Positions 52,209 to 64,000 of a DNA stretch of 64,000 nucleotides are shown in pieces (positions within the stretch are counted from its first letter, which is position 1; each line of letters begins with the position of its first letter). Under the pieces are notes generated by a model. The model saw only the letters and a program-made list of their open reading frames with translations, did not search any database and was not told where the DNA came from. Location of the stretch: the NCBI RefSeq assembly GCF_000002865.3, contig NW_001865046.1:1054631-1118630 (forward strand). Direction: 5' to 3'. The stretch is from Monosiga brevicollis MX1. Taxonomy: Eukaryota > Opisthokonta > Choanoflagellata > Craspedida > Salpingoecidae. The position numbers were made by a program, and so were the translations under genes.

Positions 52209-53885
52209 GCTATCCTCAACCCAACACTTTTTGAAGGAAATGATGGTAACTCTTCAGGCACAGCATGAGGCCAAGTCGGGTCTGAGCACAGACTATCAAA
52301 CTGCCGTTCTCAAGGTGAGCCTCGTGTTCTGACCATCGTGCCACCATAGAGTAATTACGGCAGCCTTCGCGCATCCATTCCTAAACTGGGTATTGCAGTG
52401 TGTCAAGGACGGCTACAAATGCACGGATAAGAACTGGCTCAGCATGGCAATCAAAAAGAAGAAGCAAGGTGGCAGCACTTCTCTGACCATCATGCTAAAT
52501 GGCTCAAGCACGTGGGTAGACCTGTCCATGTGCATGGCCATCATGGACGGCTTGTGTAACGACAACTGACGCTGTGCCTTTGTCATCATCTTGCCCGCTT
52601 TGACTTTTTGTCCATCAGTACCAATGCGCATCTGATCATAGCCAACCTTGGCGATTGCCGGGCTGTCATGTGTCGTGGTACCAGAGCCCATCGACTCACC
52701 CAAGACCATAAACCGGACCGACCAGGTATGCAACTCTCAGTTTTTTTTTTTTTTCCTCTCTATCTTGTTGGTTTTTTTTTTTTTTTTTCTTGTGTGTTTT
52801 TTTCCCTCTTTTTCCCTCTTTTACCCACCATCTCACCGAGGCAGTATGAATTGCCCATAGACGAGAAAAAGAGAATCCAACAAGCCGGAGGTCACGTTGT
52901 CAACGTACGCGCCGCTTGCTGAATCAACTTGCGCTCTTCGCTGGTGTGAATTCACTCAACCTGGTCATCAACTGCTCGATAGGTCATGGGTGTCTCCCGT
53001 GTGATGGGAGCTCGAGAGGATCGAGAGCCACGGCAAGCCTTGATGTTAGCTGTTTCCAGAAGCTTTGGCGATTATGCCCTCAAGGTTCAACCCTCGCACC
53101 CATCAAGACTCGTGTTGTTGCAAATCAAAGCCCGCCTCACTTGGTCCGTGCCTCACACCTCTCTAGACACCCAAATTACTGGTGAGCCATGTTCCTGAGG
53201 TCAGCATCGAGCGCATCGAGGATAAGGATTATTTCTTCGTGATTGCTTGCGATGGTATCTGGGATGGTGAGTGACGGCCACTGCCACCCGGTGTGCGTGG
53301 GCAAGGTCAAGGCTCCCCATTTGACTCGGGGCTCGCGGTGCTGACGGCTGTGTGCTGCATCCCCCTTAGTCTTGTCTGACCAAGAGGTAGTTGACCTGGC
53401 CCGCAAGCATTATGGCCAGGCTCAGGATGGTATGATGACCTTGCCATCCTATGCATTGGCGCAGGAGGGCAGTGGGGTGGGGTTGTGCTTGTTTCAAGGA
53501 CTGGGTTTTTCAAAATGCTTAAAGGATCAACCTGTCTTCTGTCTCTTTGTCCCTTGCGTTGCAGCTGCCCGTGCTATTGTCCGGAAGGCCTACGAGGCTG
53601 GATCGGGCGACAATTTGACGGCCCTGGTGGTGGAGTTTGCGTGGCATGGTTTGTGTTTCCGCCCCGATTCTACCGATGCCAATCTACTAGACGCTTTTGC
53701 GTCAGTGTGGTGGCCATATCGGCCACATCTCACATCTCACGTTTATGTTTTAATGGGCCGCAATAGATGGTGAGGCGGTTTTGGGCGGCGGTGGCGATAC
53801 AGAGGGCGGCGCGTCAGACACCGACGCCACCGCACCCGTGGACGAGGAGAACAAGGGAGAGGATGATATGGACATGTTTGCATAG
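50887..53885 (+). CDS. OCRE-domain PP2C-type (PPM) Ser/Thr phosphatase
   Basis: Fourteen exons: 50887-50958, 51071-51516, 51641-51745, 51832-51896, 51996-52105, 52237-52314, 52399-52511, 52619-about 52739, 52845-52904, 52983-53084, 53167-53266, 53370-53429, 53565-53648 and 53767-53885; about 544 residues. Residues 25-67 (DEWIRDEATGYLFHPHRQLY onwards) form an OCRE-like aromatic repeat, a module of RNA-processing proteins. The PPM catalytic domain follows: SGRKNDNEDR (147-154), LFAVYDGHAG, GGSTSLTIML, IIANLGDCRAVMC, LTQDHKPDRP, LAVSRSFGDYAL, FFVIACDGIWDVLSDQEVVD and SGDNLTALVVEF, with the metal-binding Asp residues present. A Gln/Glu-rich coiled-coil-like insert (about 230-275) sits between DGHAG and GGSTS. 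The exon 8/9 join is in phase only with a weak gttttt donor at 52740; the better gtatgc at 52726 shifts the frame. Confidence 0.88.
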
Positions 53886-54003
53886 TCAAGTAGACATGTA
53901 CTAAGAATTGAAGCCACCTGAACGTGGCGCCATCCATTGCGCCTTTGCAGAATTCAAAATTGCCTTTAATTCAACACGTGAAGCATTGCAAGAGAAAAAG
54001 GGT

Positions 54004-57000
54004 TTATGGACTCGTCTGCTCGACCCTATCAGTCATCTCTGCAGCTCTCATTGCCTTGACCGAGTCGAGCTTTTGTTGTAAGAGCTTGACACGATGAACG
54101 ACGTTCTGCACTTCGCTGTGCCTACGTCCAGAGACGATAAAAAGCGACGATACATGAGTTGGCAAACAAAACGACCAGAGAGGCCTGGCGACTTTCGACA
54201 ACGTCCTACGCACGAAGTGAAAAGGGCTTGCTTGACCTCATGGGTCTCAAGCGCCAACCAATTGTCATTGCGTAGGCTGTCCCGTGTCCATGCAGTGCCG
54301 TTTGGCTTTGGCTGTTGGTCAGTGCTAGCCGTCACAGTGTGTGCGACTTGGCGCTTCATCTAAGAAGGACCAAGAAGACGAACTGAGAAAAGGCGCGATG
54401 AGCAAAGCCAAAGGACGACTTGACATACCCGGTTGCAAGCACTTGTCAGCGCGCGTAGCTGTTTTGAGAGCGCTAGAAGATCGCGGCCGTGTTGTTCCTC
54501 GGCACGACTCAGGATGGAGCTGAGCGAGTCGGCGGCTTCGATGACAAACTGTAGCCACCCATTGAACGCAGCTCATTGTCATTGTGCGCGATCTATTGCT
54601 GGCCTGCAAAACGGCTGACCCAAGAGTAGGCAGGCAAACACTTGACATCCAAAGCCGAGAAACATACCTCGGCCTTGCTTGTATTGCTTTGAATTTGATC
54701 CAAGAGTTTGGCCTTCTCTGTCATGAGTGTGTCCTGCTTTGCAAGCACGCCAGCCAGGGAAGATTCAATCTGCGCCAGGCGGCTGCGCTGATGCTCTTCG
54801 CTTGCATGATGCTGGCGTTGCCTGCACTCGCGAAAAGAACCACCCAAGGGGCAAGGTTTGAGCTGAGCATGAACCTTGGCAAAGACGAGCTGGTCGTTCA
54901 TGGCGATATAATGCAAACAAACGATGACACACCTTTGTACCAGCATGTCGTGAGCCTGCGACAGGCGTGGCATGCACTTTGTACGAACTTGCCGCATAAC
55001 GGTTTCGACCTGGATAGCCACAGTCAAGCTGGATGAGCCGAGTACCATGTATCTGACCGGGCTCGATCAAAGAAGTTGTAATACAAACCTTTTGGGCAAC
55101 AACCAAAGCATCGTCGCTCCGGCCGACGCCCCTGCATAGCCAAAAGCAAAAAGACGTGTGATGTGCGCGGCAAAGGGTTGGGCAAGAGAGGCTCTGGCAA
55201 GGCACGTACAAGAGCTTGGTGACACCGATGGGTTTAAGCAAATCATCAAGCTGACGCATCCACGCGTCTGATCCAGGCTGAGAGTGGGGGAAAGGCAGGT
55301 CAAGACCAGTGGTGTGCTCGCAAAGCAAAAACGGCGCCATGTACCCACACAAGCAAGGCCAGACACTTCCGAGGAACGTACTTTGCTGGCCTTGTTCGCG
55401 GTTGGAAGGGCAATTGACTCGGGCCGGTAGAGAGACAAATACAGGGAAACTGTTTCCACATGTCCGGTTGAGAGATAGACGGCTGCAAAATAGTCGGCCT
55501 TGCTTGATAGGACAGTGGCCAGACCCACAATGCTGTGTTGTAGAAAGCAATGTGCCACGATTGATATCAAACAATGAAGATTAGGTTCTAAGCACCCGGC
55601 GCCATCCCCCGCAGAGTGCTGCATACGCTTAATTAGGCGTCCCGGAGGAAGGCGGGACGTACTTGGATGTCGGCGAGCTTACAACCAGCAACTCTGTTGC
55701 CAGAGCGGGCTCATATGGAGGGGTTTCAAGTTGGTCTCCCGACTGTTGGCTCATGGCTGCTTCCAGGCGGGCAGACCAACTGCTATCAAGACGAAGCACG
55801 TTGCTACCAACACTGCCAGAAGGACGCCCCAGCAGGAAACAGTACGAACGCAGAGTGGGGAGAGTAAATGAGCCAGCAGCACAATGCCAACAACGCTCAG
55901 CAGCACTAAGGGCCAGACGAAGTAATGGGAACGCAAGTGGGCCGTGACACATACATGACGCCCGCCGAATGGGGCTGGTAGGGGTTGGCAATGACGCGGG
56001 CAGGGCACGACTCGTCTGAACCCATGAATACCATCTCCAGAAGCTGCAGCTCAATTTCCGCGCGCTGCCAGGTGGGACCTGCTACTTCTGGGAGCAGCGC
56101 AATGTCTACTCGGCCTGCACTCGCCAGTGCAACCACCACGGCGCCACCCTCTGACAGCTACACTCAAATGCCGCAAAACACCCCGTAAGACTGCAGAGCA
56201 AAGGGGTGGTGGGTAAAGGAGTGCAAAGCACAGGTGCGACGAACCAGCGCGATGCTGTTGACGGCGCGATCGGCATTGAGAGCGTCCTCTGGACTGGTGA
56301 ACAATCGAATCTGTGGGCTGGGCAGGGTCACTGGCTGGTAGATGCTGACTGTCAATCACGCCAGGAAAGTGAGTGGGAGGGGGGGGGGGGGGGGGGGGGG
56401 NNNNNNNNNNNNNNNNNNNNNNNNNNNNNNNNNNNNNNNNNNNNNNNNNNNNNNNNNNNNNNNNNNNNNNNNNNNNNNNNNNNNNNNNNNNNNNNNNNNN
56501 GGGCGTGAAGACTGGATGCACAAAAGGTAATGGCGATGGAATGGGATGCGCACCAATGCCTTGGCTTTGGGATGTGGATGTGGCTTGCAGCTGCTCTAGC
56601 CAAGCCTGGGCGACTGCATCGGCAACATCGACGCCATCGACTATCGCTTCAAGACGTTGTGTCGTGATGGTGCTACGCCCGGGTGAGCAGATACAAGTGC
56701 CAGTGAGGGACTCATGACCAAAGCAACCAGGTAACCCCTGCTTCCTGGTTTCTCGGCCACAGGAAAGATGGGCAGGCAACGTACCAAACCTCGGGCAAGA
56801 TGGGCCCAACCATTCCAACATGCCCACCCTCGTAGGCCACGAGGCAAGTCATGGGGCCCAGGCCTGGGCCATTACCAAAGATCACATCGACGGGCTGTCG
56901 CTCACTGTAATTTCAGAGGAAGCAATGAGAACACGGGCACGGGCCAGGGCGAGCCAACGCGATGATGGGAGGACCGTACGGGGCGCAAAATTGGGCGGCG

Positions 57001-58018
57001 ACGCGAATTTGAGTCTGCTTGCGAGCATTTGTAGCGCTGAGGGACCAAAGGGTCAGAAGATGATTATCCCCCAGAACAAGAAGATGACTGTCAGACAGAG
57101 GATGCCATCGAGCCTGAATCACGCCACACGCGGCCTCTGCTCCAGCCACGACAAGACAGCTGTGCCGGGCGGAGATGAGATGAGTGGGCACCATGTGATG
57201 AGCAAGAACGATGGGGAGTGAGAACGATGGGGAGTGAGAACGATTGAGAGCTTGGCCCAGGGGTGAGGCCCAGACAGGAGCTGACTTTACAACTTGAAAA
57301 AGGCCTTCAGGGGCTCGTGCCAAGTCGCCAACGTTGATGGTGCTAAATGGTGATGAACAAACAAACCAAGCCGCGGTTATTGGGATGGGAACGAGCCGGG
57401 CACTGGTCTGCAGACCAATGCTGGCCTGCATTTTCACAAAGGCTGGGCGGCGGGCAAGATAAACGGCGTAAGCAGCAAAGGAGTGCGCGGACTGACTGGA
57501 TATGATGGCGTGAGATGAGTGCCATGGCTTCACCTGTGTGGGCGTGGGTTCAGAAGACAAGGCGTGAGCTTGGTTGGTGCAACCCCCATAGGCGGGGCAG
57601 GCGGATGAGCAGACTGACCGTTTGGGCTAACGCGCAGCGCACGCACGGGGCCCTGCAGACCTTGGACAGTCACCGTGGCTGGTCGCTAGAGTGTAGTAGT
57701 ACCATGCCATAGAGACGGAAATAAATGTTGAGTTGAAGCGCATTTAGCAATGCCCCCTCCCCCGCTTGCCCGGTTGAACAGGGGTGCTAGCCGGCTCACC
57801 TCACGAATGCCATCATGCAGGATGCTCAGAGTCTGCGAACAGTCGTTCCAAAGAAACAAGGCGCCATTGAAGCTCACAGCAAGCTCCAACGGGATGTCTT
57901 CCATCTCTGATTCATTCAACGCTGACTCCATCACCACGCAGTCCAGCTCGCCACCGTCACCGCCAGCACTGCCGCTGCCGGAAGCACAGCAGCGCTGCAC
58001 CACTGCTTGCAAGTCCAT
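54004..58018 (-). CDS. NUP88: NUP88-like nucleoporin
   Basis: First exon 58018-57800 (MDLQAVVQRCC...LAVSFNGALFLWNDC) joins exon 57685-57619 (VRALRVSPN) and exon 57533- (GEAMALIS), the first beta-propeller blade of NUP88. Further on I can read IQARWHPLSDSHLLVLGDNH then LLTLWSL, VDVIFGNGPGLGPMTCLVAY then EGG, ELQLLEMVFMGSDESCPARV and HSIVGLATVLSSKADYFAAV, all in NUP88 order. The C-terminal half is coiled coil (RLAQIESSLAGVLAKQDTLM; VHRVKLLQQKLDSVKAM), ending EQTSP with TAA at 54004-54006. NUP88 binds NUP214-NUP62 on the cytoplasmic face of the pore. I could not settle every middle exon. A 100-base N gap (56401-56500) lies inside and may hide coding sequence. Confidence 0.8.
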
Positions 58019-58954
58019 CGCTTTCGGTCGCGGGAGGCGAAAACAGTGACTGATTTCTTTTTTTTCTCTTTTTCGATTTTCTTCGCTTGCAAGCGCTTTC
58101 AAGTCTCGCCCAAGTCGGCGGGGGTCAAAATGTATGGACTACTTTGAGGCTAGGCGTGTGAGATGAATAACGATGGCTGGCTTGTTGCGTGTGGCACGGT
58201 CGAGCTCAGTCAGGAAGGGTGCGGAGCGACAGCAAGTGGCAGCCAGGCGCAAAAGCAAACATCGGCACCCGCGGCAGTGGGCCCGTAGTGGGGCACGCCA
58301 ATACGCCAACAGGCCGAGGGAGCCGAGGCACACGGTCAAGCTTCAGTGTGGCTGGGATCTGAGGGACGTGTTTGATGATGAGTGTCACTTGAGTAGTCGT
58401 TGCTTAGGCGTTTTTGTGTGTGAAGATGGCTGGGGGCCCCAGGCAAGGCGTCGAAGGAAGGATGGAGCGAATCAAGGCTCAAGGGCAACCCAAAAGGGCC
58501 TGGCGGGACGCGCGGGGCTTGTGACATGCACAGGGGCAATGATCTAGATGGGATGACCAAGGGCTGCTCGGCTCGATGGAGGCCTTGTTGGGAGCGCGGA
58601 CGAATTTGGACTGAAATCCCGCAGGGCTGGAATATTGCGCCATCTGCATCCTCTCATACGACGTCACTCGACAAAGATGTCGCCCAGTGGTCAATAACAG
58701 CAGCACTGCCAGCCGTGCCGACAGCCCGTACAACCATGCTACATTTCCGGCCCCCTTCCCGTCCCCCGTCCCCTGCTACCATCCCCGTCCCCGTTTCCGG
58801 CCCATTGTGAACAGATTTATCTTCATCAAACATTCCTTTTTCTTTTTTTCTTTTTTTCTTTTTTCTACGCAAGCTGTCTTGGTCCCTTTGGTTCTCTCTC
58901 TCTCTCTCTCCCTCTTTTATCTTTTATCTTTTGTTCTCTTTTGTTCTCTTTTGT

Positions 58955-59030
<76 letters not shown>

Positions 59031-60574
59031 TCATTTCTTTTTCCAATACATTTTGTGTGTGTGTGTGCCTTTTTGAAAGGGCATCGATCCTCAGTTTGGC
59101 AGACGCCTTTTTCCTCTGCTACGCTGCATCTTTCTTTGTGGCAGTGGTGGCTGACCTTTGGTCCCACCTGACCTCTCCGCTTGCTCTTTGGCCCGGTTTT
59201 TCGAGGTGTGGCCGAATCAAAGACGCCCAAAGTCTCGACGTCTGCCGCCATCATCCTGCGAGCGAGCAAGACGTGCTCTTGACCCCGCGGGCCGTTCAAC
59301 CCAGCGCGACGAGGACAGAAGACATCTTCCTCTTGACTGTTGGCATCGATCTTTGACTTTTGCGTGTGCGCCCGTGCATGCCACCCCTCTTGGGTATTTG
59401 TCAACGAAGACCCGCCAACGTGCCCGACCAACACACGTCGTCCGCAACACACGTCGTCCGAAACTTGCCGTCCGGGACATTCGACATCTGCAAAACCTTC
59501 TCTCGCGTTTTCATCCGTCAAATTCTGCTGGCATCATGTCGGACAGTCGTCTGCGTACCACATCCTTTGCCACCGAGCAAAATGGTGGCCCGGATGAAGT
59601 CCCGACCGCGCTCACCGGTGTATCGGTTCAACAAACACCACACGGCCGGGTTTGTTCTTGGCGCCGTTGCATGAGTCTTGTCTTTTGGCCTTGTGGGCAC
59701 ACCGAGCAGCCAAGTCCCTGGCAGCACGCGCCAGCTCCTCCCACTTACGCCGTCTTGGCTGTCATCGCCCTGTTGTAGGTGACCAAGGTCGTGGCCACCC
59801 GAGGCGGCTCGGACTCTGTGACCGAGGAAATCAGCTACAGCGACACGAACATTATCGGCAAGGGCTCATTTGGTGTCGTTTTTTCGGTGCGTTGTCCCAC
59901 GTTCCTCGACCTCGGCCCTGCGTGCCAACCAGGACACGCCTCCCTCCAGATGCACACACCTCTGTCAGCGCACCATTGATATCAGCCTTTTAATTTCCAT
60001 GTGCCATACCAGGTGTACCTGCACACCTCTGAATGTAAGGTGGCCATCAAGAAAGTGCTCCAGGACCGTCGGTACAAGGTGTGTGTTTTTATTCGCATGT
60101 GATATTGTGCGCCCGCTCTGACCCCTTCTCACCTGGCACTCATTTCAATGCCTATTCAGAACCGTGAGCTTCAGATCATGCGCTCGCTCAATCACCCCAA
60201 TATCACCGCCCTGCACTATTTTTTCTACTCAAGCGGGTCAAAGGTGCGCTTTCTTCCGTCATTGTCAACCAGACTTTGAAGCACACAGGGCACCGATTGC
60301 CTGGGTGTGTTCTTCTCCCTCCCATTCACGCATTCGCGGCTATGTCCTTTGCATTTGCATCGACTCTTGCAGAAGGACGAGATCTACCTGAATCTGGTCG
60401 TCGAGTTTGTCCCAGAGAGCCTCTATCACGTGCTCAAGCGCCGCACACGCGCCAACGAAGCCCTACCCATGCTGCTCGTCCAGGTCCGTGTGGTCTTCCC
60501 TTTCCTCCTTTTCATGCCAAAGTCACACCCGAGTCGACAGGGCCTGCTCTCATTTCAGTGCACACGTTGCGTAG

Positions 60575-60781
<207 letters not shown>

Positions 60782-63548
60782 TGATCATTTGTGTTCTTCT
60801 TATTTTCGTTATTGTTTCCTTCTCCTCCACCTTAGCGCAAAGGTCCTGGTTGAAGGCGAGCCCAATGTGGCCTACATTTGTTCCCGCTACTATCGCGCCC
60901 CCGAACTCATCTTTGGCGCCAGCAACTACTCTACCAAGATTGGTTTGTCATCTGTTTGCCTCTGCCGTGCGCCTGTACTTCCGTCCCGGCTCTCACTCGC
61001 TTTGATTCGGTCAACTTGTGCAAAAATAGATTGTTGGTCTGCTGGCTGTGTACTCGCTGAATTGCTGCTGGGACAGCCGCTCTTCCCAGGAGAAAGTGGT
61101 GTGGATCAACTCGTCGAAATCATCAAGGTCCTGGGCACCCCGACCAAGGATCAAATTCGCGCCATGAACCCCGAGTACCAAACCTTTCGCTTTCCGCAAA
61201 TTCGAGCACAGCAGTGGTCCGACCTCCTGCCAGCCCATGCACCAGAGTCTCTGGCCTCTCTATGCACGCTTCTGCTGGCCTACCAGCCCTCGGACCGCTT
61301 GAGCATGTGGGATGCCATGGCACACCCCTTCTTTGAAGACTTGCGTCAACCCAATGCCGCCCTCAACGGCCAGAGCGTGGCTTCCCTCTTTGATTTCAAC
61401 CAAGAAGGTCAGCAAATTCTGCCTCTTCTTTATCTCGGCCGCCTCAAGGGCTCCCTGCCCCTGTTCTTGTCACGAGTCCACGCTCATCTTTTGTTTGCTT
61501 TTCTTGTTTCTCGTTCAATTCTTATTCCCCCCCCCCTTGACGCTCTGACAGAGTTTGAGCTGCTGCCGCACGTATACGAGAATCTGATCCCCAGCCACCT
61601 TCAGGGTTGAGATGCGTGACTACCAAGACTGTCGGGCATTGTGCCTCAGTCTCGTCTGACTACTAGCTAGCCCGTTTTTAGGACGGCAGTGTTTAGGCCT
61701 TTGTCTTTTTTCTTAAAGTGGTCGTCTCTAGCGCGTGCCACCCCACATGTGCTGTATTTGTGCTAGTCTCCATCTTTTTTCTCTTCTTGCCCGCCTTGCC
61801 TTTTCTTGTCCTTCTCTTCGCTCTGCCTTTTCTTACCGCCCAGCGCCCATCCGTGGGCACTTTGTTGCCCCCACTTCCACTTGTCTCGTATTTTGATGCC
61901 ATCTGTTGGCACCAGCCTGACAACCAGTTACTTTTTTCTCTCCATGTGTGGGATTGTTTTTTGTTTCTTTTTTTTTTTTTCCACTTTTGGTTTTGTCTCT
62001 TGCTCCTTTCGGTTCTCGGATATGTGTTCTCTTTGTTTGCGTGGACGGAAAATCGCGCTGGGCTTGGATTCCCGGCTTTCTGATGCACGCGTGCGCTGTT
62101 GGACTGTGCTCTCTTTCGTTTCCTCTTGATGTTTATATCTGTTTGTGTTTCCTTCGCTTTCAGTTTGTTTTTTAGTTTCGTGGCCAACTTGTGCCCTCTT
62201 GATCCCGCGGTTCTGGGATGCTGAGAAACAACAAAAATCCAGACCACAAAACATTATTCGAGCAACGTAACAGGTAGTCAACAGTGCGCCTGATCATTGG
62301 TGTCGTCCACTAAAGCCTTGAATGGAGTTGCCGCAAGATATTGATTAAGGAACTGAAGCGACACGGTGCAAAGCACAAAGGCGGACACGGTCCGGGAGGA
62401 CGGGTAAGAGTTGAGGGACTCGTGTGGTTCGTCTAATGGCGTCTTGAAAGCATTATGCGATGACAGGGGCCCATTCGTGCTCAACAGCACCATACTGCAG
62501 GGGTTGGCCGCAAAGGTGGCCAAGGAAAGGGAATGAAGGGACAGACAGAGTCAACAAGTGAGCACATGAAACGAGATTCAAAACGGATGATGGCAACTGC
62601 TTGGATAGCAGCCAAATGGGTTACAAGGAGTGCGGCAACAGAGAAGTATTTAAACCGACCTGGATATCAAAGATATCAGTCCAGATGCGGTTGGTCAGCT
62701 CTCCGCTGTTGCCCAGGGCCAGGGGCACGTTGAGGTCCTCGCCCAAGTATTTGATCTGACCAATGGGGCAGACAGTGGCGGCGGTACCAGCACCAAACAT
62801 TTCGTAGACGCGGCCCTCCTTCAACGCGCGAGACACCTGACCCATGTTGAACTTGCGCTCGGACACCTTGAACTCGTTCCAGCCACGTGCCATGTCCACA
62901 ATGGATTGACGTGTGACGCCAGGAAGGATCGTACCTGCGTTTCGCGAAGCGGGAGTGCGAGACACAGTTATTGTCACCGTGTTGGTTCGTGTGACATGCC
63001 AGGGAGATGTGCCCCGCACGCAGTTCTTTGCAAACGTACCGTCCAAAGGAGGGGTGATCAGTTCGTCCTCGCCCTGCTCGTTCTTCCAGTACATAAAGAG
63101 GTTCATGGTCCCCACCTCGGTGACCTCGTGGTCTTCACCAAAGAGCCACAGGACCTGCTGGCAGCCTTGCGCTGTGGGCCGGGCAGGCATGAGAGCACAA
63201 AGATGCATCAACGACAAGGCTGGTCACGCGTCTGGCACAGGACCTACCCTGGGCCTGGGACTGAGGATAGATGCTAGGGGCATAGTTGCAGCCACCCTTG
63301 GTATTTCCGACACCACCGGGCCAAGCACGGACGTAGGCCGGATCGGCCAGCAGTGAAACAGGCTTAAAGCCGGTGGAGTAGTAGGCGCCGCTGGGGCTGT
63401 TGATGCAGAACAAAAGCGAGGAGCTTGACTTGCCGACGCCCAGATACTCGGCAGTGCCAATGTGGGTTGGGCGCAGGTACAGCGAGTAGCCGCGACCTAC
63501 AAGCCAAGGTCAGGGGTCAACATAAATGCACGGGGAAACACACGATGA

Positions 63549-63609
<61 letters not shown>

Positions 63610-64000
63610 TGTGTGATCGGAGGAGGGCGGGAAGATGAAACGTGCCCGCGGGAATCCAGTCCTTGTCCTTGATGACGAGCTCGGTGATGCACTTGAGCAG
63701 TTCATCTTGGTCAAAGTCCTGATTGCGATGAAGAAACGATGAGATGAAGGCCGATTTGATAGCAGGTACAGGCAAGGGGTAAACAAGGGGAGCAAGAGAA
63801 AAGTGCTCGTACCGGAAGCGCAAGGCGGACGGAAGAACGGTGCAGGCGGTCCATGTTCAAATTGGGGCGGAACAGGCGAATCTGGGTAATGCGGATCCAT
63901 CACGCGCCGCCGCGATTGGGACCAGCCAACCACGACAGGCAGAGAAAAGGAAATTGTCAGAAACGGATAGAAGCAGGAGATGGGCGGTGTAGCTCAGAGC

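Overview
The window is a gene-dense, intron-rich eukaryotic nuclear segment. Most introns are 50-250 nt with GT..AG ends, and the proteins resemble animal ones (WDR90, WDR82, RhoGDI, cyclin-Q, GSK3 with an animal-type N-terminal Akt site). This combination, with many long CT/GA and CA/GT microsatellites and N-filled shotgun gaps, fits a choanoflagellate such as Monosiga. The organism is an inference; no ribosomal or organellar marker is present.

Layout, left to right: 3' part of WDR90/POC16 (+), TAF12 (-), WDR82 (+), RhoGDI (-), FIP1 (+), then a poorly understood stretch (10.7-18.5 kb) with an assembly gap and three unrecognised genes (- - +). After it come ZCCHC9 (+), LAS1 (-), a GT4-type glycosyltransferase (+), cyclin-Q (-), the 19.6 kb midasin gene MDN1 (+), mitochondrial CLPX (-), an OCRE-domain PP2C phosphatase (+), NUP88 (-), GSK3 (+), and a branched-chain aminotransferase (-) cut by the right edge. 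Exon models were built by hand from splice consensus, reading phase and family homology. For TAF12, WDR82, RhoGDI, FIP1, ZCCHC9, LAS1, the glycosyltransferase, MDN1, CLPX and GSK3 every intron phase closes.

Two architectural features stand out. First, apart from the 10.7-18.5 kb stretch, every neighbouring pair of genes lies on opposite strands (13 junctions of 13). Second, each of the six divergent intergenic spacers carries a long dinucleotide tract, whereas none of the seven convergent spacers does.

Functionally there is loose grouping. TAF12, WDR82 and FIP1 act in Pol II transcription and 3'-end formation. ZCCHC9, LAS1 and MDN1 are nucleolar or 60S-assembly factors. I see no CRISPR array, mobile element, rRNA or virus-derived gene. 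The most novel items are the strand alternation with its microsatellite pattern, the OCRE-PP2C fusion, and the unrecognised multi-exon gene at 13.9-15.0 kb.
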